A DNA stretch of 64,000 nucleotides from Phaeobacter piscinae (GTDB lineage Bacteria > Pseudomonadota > Alphaproteobacteria > Rhodobacterales > Rhodobacteraceae), in contig NZ_CP010681.1 of NCBI RefSeq assembly GCF_002407245.1, forward strand, positions 2,294,001-2,358,000. Reading direction: 5' to 3'. Positions 48,142 to 57,911 of this stretch are shown here, in pieces; the first letter of the stretch is position 1; the number at the start of each line of letters is the position of its first letter. The position numbers were made by a program, and so were the translations under genes. The notes beneath the pieces are model-generated. The model did not search any database. It was not told where the DNA came from and saw only the letters and a program-made list of their open reading frames with translations.

Positions 48142-49825
48142 GAAATTCCGGGTCCGCCGCAGTGGAGGCGCCGCAGCGCAACCCGCGGCTGCACGCCCCG
48201 TACCGCCGCCCAGCGCCGCTGACGCGGCCCAGGCTGCCCCGCCCATGGCATCGGCGACAGCTGCAGGCCAGACTGGCGCCGGAGAGGCAGGTCCCGGGGC
48301 GCCTGGCCGCATCGAGACCTCACCTGCGGATGACGCCATCTCCATTAAGGAGCCGTCAAAAGCAACGACCGGCAAACCCTCCACCGATCTGGATGAGATC
48401 CGCAAGGAGGGGCTGACAGGACGCCAATTGCGGCTGGCCCGCCGGATTGCGCAGAAAAACAACCTGCCCGCCACCTCCGATTTCGATGCTGTGCGTCAGC
48501 TGCGACTGAAGGGGATCGACCCGTTCCAGCGCGCCAATATGCTGGAACTGGTGGTACAGCCCAACACGGCCCAGCCCGCTGGTGCGCCGCAGGCACCGGG
48601 CAGCGTACAGCTGCCGCAAACGGTGCCGTCCGACAAGGTGTCCCTGCCCGCAACCGAGTTGAGCCCGGCGGAGCGGCGCAACCGCGAAATTCAGCAAATT
48701 CAGCGCGATATCGCCCGTCGCCGTCGTCGCAAGCTCTTGCTGCTCGGCGCGCGGCTGGCGTTTTTCGTGATGCTGCCAACGGCGCTTACGGGCTATTATT
48801 TCTATGGCGTTGCGACGCCGATGTATGCTGCGAAATCGGAATTTCTGGTGCTTAAGGCCGACAGCGCCGGCGGTGGCGGCGGGCTGGGCGGGCTGTTGAG
48901 TGGCACGCAGTTTGCCACCAGTCAGGATTCGATCGCGGTGCAAAGCTACCTGCAATCGAAAGAGGCGATGTTGCGGCTGGACCGGGAGGTCGGGTTCAAA
49001 TCCCATTTCACGCAGGAGTGGATCGACCCGATCCAGCGGCTGGAAGACAACCCCACCAATGAGGAAGCCTATAAGACCTATTCCCGCAACGTGAAGATTG
49101 GCTATGACCCGACAGAGGGGGTTGTCCGGATGGAGGTCACGGCCGCCAATCCGCAGGTCTCGGCCGAGTTTTCCCAAAAGCTGATCAGCTATGCGCAGGA
49201 AAAGGTGAACCAATTGTCGGTGCAGAAACGCTCCGATCAGGTGGGCGATGCCGAAACCGCGCTGGAGATGGCAGAGGAAAAACGCCGCAACGCCCAGGAA
49301 CGGCTGGTGCGGTTGCAACAGCGCGGCACGGTGCTTGACCCCGAGGGGGTGATCATGTCGTTGCGCTCACAGATCAGCACCTTTGAGTTGCAGCGTCAGG
49401 AAAAGGAGCTGGAGCTGGCCGCCCTGCTGGACAATGCCCGCCCCAACCAAGCCAAGGTGGATGGCGCGCGTGCCGACATCGCGCGGCTGAACAGCCTCAT
49501 TCAGCGGTTGAATGATCGCATGATAGACGCCTCAGCTGGCGAAAACTCGCTCGCCAGCCTGACAGTGCAGATCCAGATGGCGCAGGCCGATCTGGCCACC
49601 CGCGATATGATGCTGCAATCGGCGCTACAACAGGTGGAGCAGACCCGGATGGAGGCGAACCGTCAAGTCCGCTATCTGACGACAGCCGTGGAACCCGTCC
49701 CAAGCCAGGAAGCAACCTATCCCCGCCGATTTGAAAATACGATTTTGGCATTCCTGATCTTTTCCGGTATTTACCTGATGTGCTCGCTTACTGCGTCCAT
49801 CCTCCGAGAACAGGTTTCGTCATAA
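48119..49825 (+). CDS. kpsE: Capsule export inner-membrane protein (KpsE-like) with long N-terminal extension
   Basis: This polysaccharide co-polymerase-type protein of 568 residues has one membrane helix at about 206-228, a periplasmic coiled-coil domain, and a second helix at about 540-562. It links KpsMT to the outer-membrane channel. E. coli KpsE is about 380 residues, and the extra ~200 residues here are a cytoplasmic N-terminal part with an Ala/Pro-rich stretch and a helical patch IRKEGLTGRQLRLARRIAQK. It starts inside kpsT (ATG at 48119), consistent with coupling. kdsA follows after 4 bp. Confidence 0.88.
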   Translation: MTTKPKAKKFRVRRSGGAAAQPAAARPVPPPSAADAAQAAPPMASATAAGQTGAGEAGPGAPGRIETSPADDAISIKEPSKATTGKPSTDLDEIRKEGLTGRQLRLARRIAQKNNLPATSDFDAVRQLRLKGIDPFQRANMLELVVQPNTAQPAGAPQAPGSVQLPQTVPSDKVSLPATELSPAERRNREIQQIQRDIARRRRRKLLLLGARLAFFVMLPTALTGYYFYGVATPMYAAKSEFLVLKADSAGGGGGLGGLLSGTQFATSQDSIAVQSYLQSKEAMLRLDREVGFKSHFTQEWIDPIQRLEDNPTNEEAYKTYSRNVKIGYDPTEGVVRMEVTAANPQVSAEFSQKLISYAQEKVNQLSVQKRSDQVGDAETALEMAEEKRRNAQERLVRLQQRGTVLDPEGVIMSLRSQISTFELQRQEKELELAALLDNARPNQAKVDGARADIARLNSLIQRLNDRMIDASAGENSLASLTVQIQMAQADLATRDMMLQSALQQVEQTRMEANRQVRYLTTAVEPVPSQEATYPRRFENTILAFLIFSGIYLMCSLTASILREQVSS

Positions 49826-49829
49826 CGCC

Positions 49830-50663
49830 ATGAAAAATATCTCCGTCGCCGACCTCAGCATCGGCAATGACCGCCCGCTGACCCTCATTGCTGGCCCTTG
49901 CCAGCTGGAAAGCCTGGACCATGCGCGCATGATCGCAGGTCAGATGAAAGAGGCCTGCGCAAAATATGGCGCGCAATATGTGTTCAAGGCCTCCTATGAC
50001 AAGGCCAACCGCACCTCGCTGTCCGGCAAACGTGGGCTGGGCGTGGATGAGGGGCTGAAGGTCCTGCAAACCATCGCCAAGGAATTTGACGTGCCTGTGC
50101 TGACCGACGTCCACACAGAGGCGCAATGTGCAGTGGCGGCCGAGGCCGTGGATATCCTGCAGATCCCGGCCTTCCTATGCCGTCAGACTGATATGCTGCT
50201 GGCCGCAGGCAAGACCGGCAAGGCCGTGAACATCAAGAAGGGCCAGTTCCTGGCCCCTTGGGACATGGCCAATGTCGTCGCCAAGGTGGAAAGCACCGGC
50301 AATAAGAACATCCTGCTGACCGAGCGCGGCACCTCATTTGGCTACAATACACTGGTCGCCGACATGCGGTCGCTGCCGCAGATGGCCCAGGGCGGTTACC
50401 CGGTGGTGATGGACGCCACCCATTCTGTACAGCAGCCCGGTGGCAAAGGCGGCTCCACCGGTGGACAGCGTGAATTTGCGCCGTTAATGGCGCGTGCAGC
50501 AGTGTCGCTGGGTATTGCGTCGCTGTTTATTGAAACCCATGAGGACCCGGACAACGCGCCCTCTGACGGGCCAAACATGATTTATCTGGACCAGATGCCC
50601 AAGCTGATCGAGAGCCTGATGCGCTTTGATGCGCTGGCCAAGGCCGACCCTATCCGCATCTGA
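49830..50663 (+). CDS. kdsA: 3-deoxy-8-phosphooctulonate synthase
   Basis: This enzyme condenses phosphoenolpyruvate and arabinose 5-phosphate to Kdo 8-phosphate (277 residues). IAGPCQLES has Cys24 at the position that marks the metal-dependent class. KASYDKANRTS and THSVQQPGG are typical substrate loops. It sits in the capsule operon, where Kdo may form the linker of the exported polymer as well as LPS. Confidence 0.93.
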   Translation: MKNISVADLSIGNDRPLTLIAGPCQLESLDHARMIAGQMKEACAKYGAQYVFKASYDKANRTSLSGKRGLGVDEGLKVLQTIAKEFDVPVLTDVHTEAQCAVAAEAVDILQIPAFLCRQTDMLLAAGKTGKAVNIKKGQFLAPWDMANVVAKVESTGNKNILLTERGTSFGYNTLVADMRSLPQMAQGGYPVVMDATHSVQQPGGKGGSTGGQREFAPLMARAAVSLGIASLFIETHEDPDNAPSDGPNMIYLDQMPKLIESLMRFDALAKADPIRI

Positions 50664-50684
50664 TCGACAAGAGAGCGTAATCCC

Positions 50685-52181
50685 ATGACCAAACCCATCC
50701 CCGAGGTGCGCCCGAACACCTGGAGCTTTCTGCGCGATCCGATGATCACGCCCACCGGTTTTCGCGAATATGACGCGCGCTGGAAATACCCTGAGGAAAT
50801 CAATCTGCCCGGCATGACGGCGCTGGGGCTGGGGCTTGGCACGCAAATGCACAAGCGCGGCATCCCGCCGGTGATTGCGGTGGCCAATGACTATCGCGAC
50901 TATTCGGTTTCTATCAAACACGCGCTGATCATCGGCCTGATGCAGGCCGGTATCGAGGTGCGCGACATTGGCCCGGCCCTGTCGCCGATGGCCTATTTCG
51001 CGCAGTTCCATCTGGATGTGCCTGCGGTGGCCATGGTCACCGCCTCGCACAACCCCAACGGCTGGACCGGCGTCAAGATGGGCTTTGAACGCCCGCTGAC
51101 CCATGGTCCAGATGAAATGGGTGAGCTGCGGGACATTGTCCTGAATGGTGAGGGCGTGGCCCGCCCCGGCGGCTCCTATCAGTTCGTGGATGGCGTAAAA
51201 GAGGCCTATCTCGATGATCTGGTCGGCGATTTCAAAATGTCCCGCCCGCTGAAGGTGGTCTGCGCCACCGGCAATGGCACCGCCTCCGCCTTTGCACCGG
51301 AGCTGTTTGAACGGATGGGGGTTGAGGTGGTCGAAAGCCACAACGCGCTGGACTATACCTTCCCGCACTACAACCCGAACCCCGAAGCCATGGAAATGCT
51401 GCACGATATGTCCGACAGCGTGAAGGCCTCTGGCGCCGATATGGCGCTGGGGTTTGATGGCGACGGCGATCGTTGCGGCGTGGTGGATGATGAGGGCGAG
51501 GAGATCTTTGCCGACAAGGTCGGCGTCATCATGGCCCGCGATCTGTCCAAACTGCACCCGAATGCGACCTTTGTGGCGGATGTGAAATCCACCGGGCTGT
51601 TTGCCTCGGATCCCGAGCTGAAGGCCAATGGTGTGACGGCGGATTACTGGAAAACCGGTCACAGCCACATGAAACGGCGGGTGAAAGAAATCGGCGCGCT
51701 GGCAGGGTTTGAGAAATCCGGCCACTATTTCCTCGCCGAACCTGTGGGCCGGGGCTACGACTGCGGCATGCGCGTGGCGGTGGAAATCTGCAAGCTGATG
51801 GACCGCAACCCGGACAAGAGCATGTCCGACCTGAGGAAGGCGCTGCCCAAGACCTGGGCGACGCCCACCATGTCGCCCTATTGTGCCGATACCGAGAAAT
51901 ACACTGTGCTGGAGCGTCTGGTCGAGAAGCTGGTTGCCAAGGCCGAGGCTGGCGAGACACTGGCAGGCCGCCCCATCAAGGAGGTCGTCACCGTGAACGG
52001 TGCGCGTGTGATCCTTGATAACGGATCTTGGGGGCTGGTGCGGGCCTCCTCCAATACGCCCAACCTCGTGGTGGTCTGCGAGAGCAGCGAAAGCGAAGCG
52101 GAACTGCGCGAGATCTTTGCCGAGATTGACGCTGTGATCCGCACCGAACCGCTGGTCGGTGACTATGATCAGACCTTCTGA
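50685..52181 (+). CDS. Phosphomannomutase/phosphoglucomutase
   Basis: This alpha-D-phosphohexomutase of 498 residues interconverts hexose 1- and 6-phosphates for nucleotide sugar synthesis. The phosphoserine loop is TASHNPNGWTG with Ser121, and the metal loop is GFDGDGDRCG with Asp258, Asp260 and Asp262. It closes the capsule gene group, which suggests supply of sugar nucleotides. The sugar specificity (mannose or glucose) cannot be fixed from sequence. Confidence 0.92.
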   Translation: MTKPIPEVRPNTWSFLRDPMITPTGFREYDARWKYPEEINLPGMTALGLGLGTQMHKRGIPPVIAVANDYRDYSVSIKHALIIGLMQAGIEVRDIGPALSPMAYFAQFHLDVPAVAMVTASHNPNGWTGVKMGFERPLTHGPDEMGELRDIVLNGEGVARPGGSYQFVDGVKEAYLDDLVGDFKMSRPLKVVCATGNGTASAFAPELFERMGVEVVESHNALDYTFPHYNPNPEAMEMLHDMSDSVKASGADMALGFDGDGDRCGVVDDEGEEIFADKVGVIMARDLSKLHPNATFVADVKSTGLFASDPELKANGVTADYWKTGHSHMKRRVKEIGALAGFEKSGHYFLAEPVGRGYDCGMRVAVEICKLMDRNPDKSMSDLRKALPKTWATPTMSPYCADTEKYTVLERLVEKLVAKAEAGETLAGRPIKEVVTVNGARVILDNGSWGLVRASSNTPNLVVVCESSESEAELREIFAEIDAVIRTEPLVGDYDQTF

Positions 52182-52200
52182 TCATTCTCAGAGTTGAAGT

Positions 52201-52233
52201 AGAAAACGCCCGCCATTGGCGGGCGTTTTCTGT
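52201..52233. terminator. Bidirectional terminator between the mutase and AsmA genes
   Basis: AGAAAACGCCCGCC-ATT-GGCGGGCGTTTTCT is a near-perfect inverted repeat between convergent genes. Confidence 0.92.
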
Positions 52234-52260
52234 TGTAGGACATGTCATCTAGCCGCAGCC

Positions 52261-54213
52261 TCAATCGCCACCGAGAAGCCGCAGCAACTGGTCTTTTGCC
52301 TCTTTCTCGATCCGGTCGCGGATCGCCTCATTGATGTCCTGCTCTGGCGCGATCTCTGTATCCAACTCTTCGCTCAATTTCTCGCGCAGGCGGTCCTTGG
52401 CCTGTTGTTCCACCGCGTCGATTTCCGGCTCCAGCGCCCGTTTCAGATCGGGACGGATCTTTGGGTCACTCCAGGGGCCAGTGATGGCCACGGGGATCGA
52501 CAGGCGGGTGCTGCCATCCCCGCGCTGGATGCTGGGGGTAAAGAGATAGTCCAGATCCTGCGCCCCAAGCCCGATGCGGCCCTCCCCCTCGGCGCGCAGC
52601 CCGCGCAGGGTCAGCAGCAGATCCCGATTAAGGAGATTGCCGCCCTCCATCGTGTAGCTGGCGGTCAGCTGATCAAACACGGTGCTGCCGCCATTGCCAC
52701 TGCCGCTGCGCATCAGCTGTTCCAAATCAAAGCCGGTAAAGAACCCTTTGCCGACCTCCAGCCAGCCTTTGCCGCTGAGCGAAGACATGATCTCCGCTAC
52801 TGAATTGCCGACACCCAGATATTCCAGTTCGCCCAGCGCCTCGCCATTGAGGCGATCATATCCCATGGTCTGCCCCAGCGCCTGTTCCAGCCGGATGTCT
52901 TGAAAACTCAGCTTGCCACCAACCGACAGACCATTGCGATTGTTGACCACCAATTGCCCCTGCACCTGACCGTCAAAGACGCTGGCAGGCAGGAATTTCA
53001 GAACCGCACGAGAGTTGTCCAGCGCGAGGTCCAGCTTGCTTGGCCCCAGTTTGACGGAGCCGGTGTCGACCCCCTGAACATCCAGTGCAATCGCCGCATT
53101 CAGCGCCGCCAGCCAGCCGAAATCCATGCGCTCGCGCGACCAGCCGTCGCTGACCGGATCCGTACCCGTGCCAGCCGCAGCCGCCGCAGGCAGGTCCGCA
53201 TCGCCCGCGGGCAGCAGCGCCGAGAAATCCAGCTGGTCACCGCTCAGACGCGCGGTCACCTTGGGCACATCGCCGAGCACCACATCCGCTGCGCCGCGCA
53301 ACCGATTGGCATCTGCCTCCAGTGTCAGATCACGCAGCGCCAGACGCCCATCGGTGGTATAGGTGAGATCCGACGCGATGAGCCAAGTCTTCACCGCGGG
53401 TGTCTCAACCCCCTCAGCGCCGCCCAAGACCGCAAGGCTGCGCGCCAGATCAGAGCTTTTTCCAGTCAGGCGACCCGTCGCGGCGCCAGTGATATTAGCC
53501 CGCCCGTCAAACCGCAGTTCGGTCTCATCAGCGGTCACACTGGCCCCGACCGAGGCAACCTGCCCTGCCAGAAATGCCTCAAACGTGCCGATCTCCGCCG
53601 CGATCTGCACCGGCGCGCCAGCAGGGCGCAGCGTGATATCGGCCAGCACAGTCCCGTTAGGCTCAGGCCACTGCAGCGCCAGATCAACCTGGGTCAGCTC
53701 AATCGGAGTCTCGCCATGGGGGGCGTAGCGCAGGCTGGCGCCAGTGAGGTTCAGCGCCTCAATACTGACCGGCAGGCTTTCCATGCGGCCCTCGGCGGCT
53801 GGCGCGGCCCCGGTCTGGCCCTCGTCGACGGGACCCAGCACCCAGTTACCGGTGCCATCCGCGCGGGTGCTGAGATTGAGCTGTGGCAACACCGCCGAGA
53901 GTTCGGTCACCCGAACCTTACCCCCGATCAGATCCGCTGCCGCAATACCGATGGTCAGCCGCTCTGCCGTCAGCATCGGCTCAGGACCAGCCCAATCGGC
54001 ATTGGACAGCGCCACCCGGTCTGCCTTCACCCCCAGCGTCGGCCAGAGCGTGTAGCCAACACGCCCGCCAAAGGTCACCGTGCGCCCGGTCTGCTTCTCG
54101 ATCTGGCTCGCGGCCAGCTGGGCCAGTTTCTCGCCCGGCAGCACCAACAGCGCGCCCAACAGCAGCACCACGGCCACCACCAGCGCTATTACAACCCGGA
54201 TTATCAGCTTCAT
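52261..54213 (-). CDS. AsmA family protein
   Basis: This is an inner-membrane-anchored periplasmic protein of 650 residues. An N-terminal helix (about residues 2-25) is followed by AsmA features (VGYTLWPTLGVKADRVALSN, and a long beta-rich region). The C-terminal half has the AsmA-type NRNGLSVGGKLSFQDIRLEQ and FTGFDLEQLM segments. AsmA relatives are thought to transfer lipids between membranes. The ATG at 54213 follows AGAGGTGCG, while the frame continues one codon to a GTG at 54216. Confidence 0.9.
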   Translation of the reverse strand: MKLIIRVVIALVVAVVLLLGALLVLPGEKLAQLAASQIEKQTGRTVTFGGRVGYTLWPTLGVKADRVALSNADWAGPEPMLTAERLTIGIAAADLIGGKVRVTELSAVLPQLNLSTRADGTGNWVLGPVDEGQTGAAPAAEGRMESLPVSIEALNLTGASLRYAPHGETPIELTQVDLALQWPEPNGTVLADITLRPAGAPVQIAAEIGTFEAFLAGQVASVGASVTADETELRFDGRANITGAATGRLTGKSSDLARSLAVLGGAEGVETPAVKTWLIASDLTYTTDGRLALRDLTLEADANRLRGAADVVLGDVPKVTARLSGDQLDFSALLPAGDADLPAAAAAGTGTDPVSDGWSRERMDFGWLAALNAAIALDVQGVDTGSVKLGPSKLDLALDNSRAVLKFLPASVFDGQVQGQLVVNNRNGLSVGGKLSFQDIRLEQALGQTMGYDRLNGEALGELEYLGVGNSVAEIMSSLSGKGWLEVGKGFFTGFDLEQLMRSGSGNGGSTVFDQLTASYTMEGGNLLNRDLLLTLRGLRAEGEGRIGLGAQDLDYLFTPSIQRGDGSTRLSIPVAITGPWSDPKIRPDLKRALEPEIDAVEQQAKDRLREKLSEELDTEIAPEQDINEAIRDRIEKEAKDQLLRLLGGD

Positions 54214-54623
54214 CACCGCACCTCTTGCCTTGCCCCCTGTTCCCGCGGGGTTTTGCGCAGCTTACCGCGTGGGCGGGCGGGTGCAATGCGCGAAGCCCTC
54301 GCCCGGTATCAAAGCACTGCGTGTTTGCGGCTGTTGGTCAGCGCAGCCGGTGCCGCTGACCGTTCCTCTCAGAGAGATCATGCGCCATTCCTAGGGCTAT
54401 CCATGGTCGGTGGTCTTATTCGGCCTCCGAGGGCAGCGTCGTACCTAGAGGAGGTGCAAAGCGCCTTCCCAGGGAGAAAGTCAGGTGCTGCTCGGCCTAT
54501 CGTCCGGGTAAGCGGGAAATGCAGCCTCTGACGAACGAGGGAGGCACAGGGGGCGTACAGCGGGTGCACGCAGGACACCCCGTTTTCCTTGCCTCCTGTC
54601 CCAGTCCTGATATACGCGCGCGC
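54214..54623. other. Gene-free interval between AsmA and rimO genes
   Basis: This is about 410 bp with no recognised gene. An AGAGGAGGTGCAAAG at about 54449 resembles a Shine-Dalgarno site but no plausible reading frame follows. Short self-complementary stretches are present (for example CTCTCAGAGAG), but no known ncRNA was recognised. Confidence 0.4.
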
Positions 54624-56051
54624 ATGACACAGACACCCGGTTCCGCCAATCCGCCCAGCCTTCGCCCCGATCTTGCGCCCAAGCCCCGGCTTGGCGAGGC
54701 GCCCCGTGAGGGGCAGCCGACCCTTGGCATGGTGTCCCTGGGCTGCCCCAAGGCGCTGGTTGACAGTGAGCGGATCCTGACGCGGCTGCGGGCTGAGGGC
54801 TACGGCGTGTCGCCGGATTACTCAGGGGCGGATGCGGTGATCGTGAACACCTGCGGCTTTCTCGACAGTGCCAAGGCCGAAAGCCTTGAGGCCATCGGTG
54901 AGGCGCTGAAGGAAAACGGCAAGGTGATTGTCACCGGCTGTCTGGGCGCAGAGCCGGATTACATCCGCGCGCATCATCCGCGCATTCTGGCGGTGACCGG
55001 CCCGCATCAATATGAGCAGGTGCTGGATGCGGTCCATGCCGCCGTGCCGCCCTCACCCAACCCTTACGTAGATCTGCTGCCAGCAGCGGGTGTGAAGCTG
55101 ACGCCGCGCCACTTCAGCTATCTGAAGATCTCCGAGGGCTGCAATCACAAGTGCAAATTCTGCATCATCCCCGACATGCGTGGCAAACTGGCGTCCCGCC
55201 CTGCCCATGCGGTTTTGCGCGAGGCGGAAAAACTGGTGGATGCTGGCGTGCGCGAGTTGTTGGTGATTTCGCAGGATACCTCCGCCTATGGGCTGGATCG
55301 CAAATATGATGTGAACCCGTGGAAAGACGGTGAGCTGCGCAGCCATATTCAAGATCTGAGCCGCGAGCTGGGCAAACTGGCCCCCGCGGATGAGCTGTGG
55401 GTGCGGCTGCACTATGTCTACCCCTACCCGCATGTGCGTGAGCTGATCCCGCTGATGGCGGATCCGGATAACGCGCTGCTGCCCTATCTGGATATCCCGT
55501 TCCAGCACGCCCACCCGGATGTGCTGCGCCGCATGGCGCGCCCGGCGGCTGCAGCCAAAACGCTGGATGAGATCAAGGCCTGGCGCGCAACCTGCCCGGA
55601 TATCACCCTGCGCTCCACCTTCATCGTTGGCTACCCCGGCGAGACAGAAGCTGAGTTCCAGCATCTCCTCGACTGGATGGATGAGGCACAGCTGGATCGT
55701 GTGGGCTGTTTCAAATACGAAAACGTCGATGGCGCGCGGTCGAACGACCTGCCGGATCACGTTGCCGAAGAGGTAAAGCAGGAGCGCTGGGACCGGTTCA
55801 TGGAGAAGGCGCAGGCGATTTCCGAGGCAAAGCTGGCGGCCAAGGTCGGCCAGACCCTACAGGTGATCGTGGACGACATCGACGAGGACGGCATCGCCAC
55901 CTGCCGCACCAAAGCCGACGCGCCTGAGATCGACGGCAACCTGTTCATTGATGAGGGCACCGAAGGGCTGCAGGTTGGCGAGTTGGTCACCGTTGAAGTT
56001 GATGAGGCGGGGGAGTATGATTTGTGGGGAATAATTCCTCAGGATGGCTGA
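54624..56051 (+). CDS. rimO: Ribosomal protein S12 methylthiotransferase RimO
   Basis: This radical SAM methylthiotransferase of 475 residues modifies S12 at Asp. The radical SAM cluster motif is CNHKCKFC at residues 173-180. The N-terminal MTTase domain has [21 protein letters not shown] and [11 protein letters not shown], which supply the auxiliary-cluster Cys. The C-terminal TRAM domain follows. The ATG at 54624 is preferred over 54519 because the upstream residues are not family-like. Its end overlaps the next gene by 8 bp. Confidence 0.95.
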   Translation: MTQTPGSANPPSLRPDLAPKPRLGEAPREGQPTLGMVSLGCPKALVDSERILTRLRAEGYGVSPDYSGADAVIVNTCGFLDSAKAESLEAIGEALKENGKVIVTGCLGAEPDYIRAHHPRILAVTGPHQYEQVLDAVHAAVPPSPNPYVDLLPAAGVKLTPRHFSYLKISEGCNHKCKFCIIPDMRGKLASRPAHAVLREAEKLVDAGVRELLVISQDTSAYGLDRKYDVNPWKDGELRSHIQDLSRELGKLAPADELWVRLHYVYPYPHVRELIPLMADPDNALLPYLDIPFQHAHPDVLRRMARPAAAAKTLDEIKAWRATCPDITLRSTFIVGYPGETEAEFQHLLDWMDEAQLDRVGCFKYENVDGARSNDLPDHVAEEVKQERWDRFMEKAQAISEAKLAAKVGQTLQVIVDDIDEDGIATCRTKADAPEIDGNLFIDEGTEGLQVGELVTVEVDEAGEYDLWGIIPQDG

Positions 56052-56745
56052 ACCAGAAAGAAGTTTCGAAGCGGCAAGACTCGATATTCAATCTCTTGAA
56101 GAGGAGATTTCCCCTTTCCTTCGTCAGCCGGAGACATTCTCCCACGCCTACGAAGTTAGCCTACTCAGTTCAATTTGCTCGCTGGCAAGGAGCACTCTGA
56201 TACTGCATGAAGCTGGCCAGCACTTTGATGCAGAGATCATCCTTAGGTCTTTCTTTGAGTACAGCATTGAACTGGACTTTGTCCTGAAGAATCCGGAGCA
56301 TCATCGCCGGCTCCAACTGGAGTATGAGGGTCATCAAAAGAAAATTCTGACTGAAGCCGAGAAGGGAAATCCATACTACAGAAAAATCGCGTCTCACTCC
56401 GACACCTCCACCAAGCTATCTCAAATTAACGAGCGCATTGCATCTTTGAAGTTTTCAGGTGTCAAAGAACCTCAGAAACTCAATCAGAAATATCAAACCT
56501 TCGATCGAACAACAGAATATGAAAGCGTATATCGCAGCCTGTGCAGAATGACGCACCCCACCTATGCGGGAGCGATAAAAAGAAACCTTAGAATTTCACC
56601 CGACAAATCTTCGGCCTATTCTATCGAACTATACCCAGTTGCACACGCGACGACCCAAGACGTGATTGCTGACGCACTTTGCGGTGTTCTTAGACAAACA
56701 TTACACACTGTAGAGACCTTAAAACGACGTGCGGAAAAAATCTAA
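56044..56745 (+). CDS. DUF5677-like, HEPN-like protein
   Basis: This 233-residue helical protein has lower G+C than its neighbours. The segment [19 protein letters not shown] resembles DUF5677 proteins. R164-x6-H171 (RSLCRMTH) matches the HEPN nuclease motif R-x4-6-H. HEPN proteins include RNases of abortive-infection and toxin-antitoxin systems. It starts inside rimO, which would couple its translation, but no partner nucleotidyltransferase or antitoxin is adjacent. The function is unknown. Confidence 0.55.
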   Translation: MAEPERSFEAARLDIQSLEEEISPFLRQPETFSHAYEVSLLSSICSLARSTLILHEAGQHFDAEIILRSFFEYSIELDFVLKNPEHHRRLQLEYEGHQKKILTEAEKGNPYYRKIASHSDTSTKLSQINERIASLKFSGVKEPQKLNQKYQTFDRTTEYESVYRSLCRMTHPTYAGAIKRNLRISPDKSSAYSIELYPVAHATTQDVIADALCGVLRQTLHTVETLKRRAEKI

Positions 56746-57162
56746 GATCTCAAATTCAAACACGAAACCCATCACCTGACCCTAAGTAGTTGTAAAAGCG
56801 CCCTCTCCGTTTTGCCGGAGACAAGCCTACACGTTAAGGGGAGGGTCGGGCGCTGCCCGCGCAAAGCGCGGGCTTTGGGTTTCCCCTCCCCTTTCGACCT
56901 TTTCTTCCTATCTTCTCCCTCAACCGCAACCAACCAGGGAGAGCGCCTGGCAATGCCACGCGACAGTGCGGACGCATCTGATATCGCCCAAAAATCCCCC
57001 TTCCGGCCGAGGTGAGGAAGGAGAAAGCCTATGCTTGGTACGCCTGCGGGAACGCTTCGCGTTAACCACAAGCCAAGCGCAGGTGTGACCATCTGCCTCT
57101 CGCCATGCGCCCGGTCGCCGTTACATGTCTTAGGTAATCATCCAACTAGGAGGCATCCAACC
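56746..57162. other. Gene-free interval after the HEPN-like gene
   Basis: This 417-bp region contains a perfect GCCCGCGC-AAA-GCGCGGGC hairpin (56855-56873) followed by TTTGGGTTT, a terminator-like signal. Both strands have short frames with no family resemblance. The last part contains the ribosome site of the DCC gene. Confidence 0.5.
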
Positions 57163-57552
57163 ATGCCGACCCCTCAGGACGACACCACCGAGATCCTCTA
57201 TAACGGAGAGTGCCCGGTGTGCAGTATCGAGATCCGCCATTACGCCAATCTGGCGGAGCGGCGGGAGCTGCCGTTGCGTTTTGATGACCTCAACTCAGAA
57301 GATCTGGCGCGCTGGGGTGTTGATGCGGATCAGGCCGCACGGCGGCTGCATGTGCGCCATCAGGGCAAGGTGCTGAGTGGCATCCCGGCGTTTCTGGTGC
57401 TTTGGGCGCAGATGCCGGGTTATCGCTGGGTGGCGCGTGTGGTTGGGCTGCCGGGGCTGCGCCAGCTGGCCTCCGCCCTATATGATTATGTCCTGGCGCC
57501 GGCGCTCTATCGCTGGCATCGGCTGCGTCAGCGGCGCAGCAGCCACGCTTAG
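57163..57552 (+). CDS. DCC family thiol-disulfide oxidoreductase-like protein (DUF393)
   Basis: This 129-residue protein has the DCC signature LYNGECPVCSIEI with a CPVC redox motif near the N-terminus and IPAFLVLWAQMPGY further on. The family is predicted to be redox-active, and its partners are unknown. The start at 57163 follows TAGGAGGCATCC. It is convergent with two Cys-rich DUF6455 genes, overlapping the first by a few bases (57549-57552). Confidence 0.85.
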   Translation: MPTPQDDTTEILYNGECPVCSIEIRHYANLAERRELPLRFDDLNSEDLARWGVDADQAARRLHVRHQGKVLSGIPAFLVLWAQMPGYRWVARVVGLPGLRQLASALYDYVLAPALYRWHRLRQRRSSHA

Positions 57553-57815
57553 TCCCGCAGCCGGAGCAGCGCATCGCCATTGCGGCAGCCCTGAAGTGGT
57601 GCCTTGGGCATGGTGTCTGCGGCGCGGTCGATCTGATCCAGAAACGCCTCGCAACGGGCGACCTCGCGACAGCCACGACATCGGGTCACCATATCGGCCC
57701 AATCCGTCTGTGTGATCTGCCCCGCCGCAAAACTGGCAGATAGATCAACGCCGCAGGTCTGCCCCATCCGTTTGATCAGACGCAGGTGATGCAGCGGGTG
57801 GCCCAAGGGGTGCAT
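57549..57815 (-). CDS. DUF6455 family Cys-rich protein (copy 2)
   Basis: This 88-residue protein shares with the next gene the pattern C-x2-C-x5-C-x20-C (RCRGCREVARC, then GCRNGDALL). It likely binds zinc or an Fe-S cluster. An AGGAGATCC site precedes the ATG at 57815, so the longer frame to 57896 is rejected. It is a paralogue of the gene at 57912. Confidence 0.75.
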   Translation of the reverse strand: MHPLGHPLHHLRLIKRMGQTCGVDLSASFAAGQITQTDWADMVTRCRGCREVARCEAFLDQIDRAADTMPKAPLQGCRNGDALLRLRD

Positions 57816-57911
57816 GTCAGGATCTCCTGTGAGGATCGAATGAGAGGGGCGGAACATCGGGCTGGCGGTTTGATTGAGAGGCCTCGCCCGATACACGCCT
57901 GGGATCAGACT

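Noticed and set aside
48985..49010. GGGTTCAAATCCC resembling a tRNA T-arm
   Set aside because: It lies inside kpsE and has no matching acceptor stem or anticodon arm.
54217..54623. RNase P RNA, SRP RNA or tmRNA in the rimO upstream interval
   Set aside because: The conserved core motifs of these RNAs were not seen on either strand by eye.
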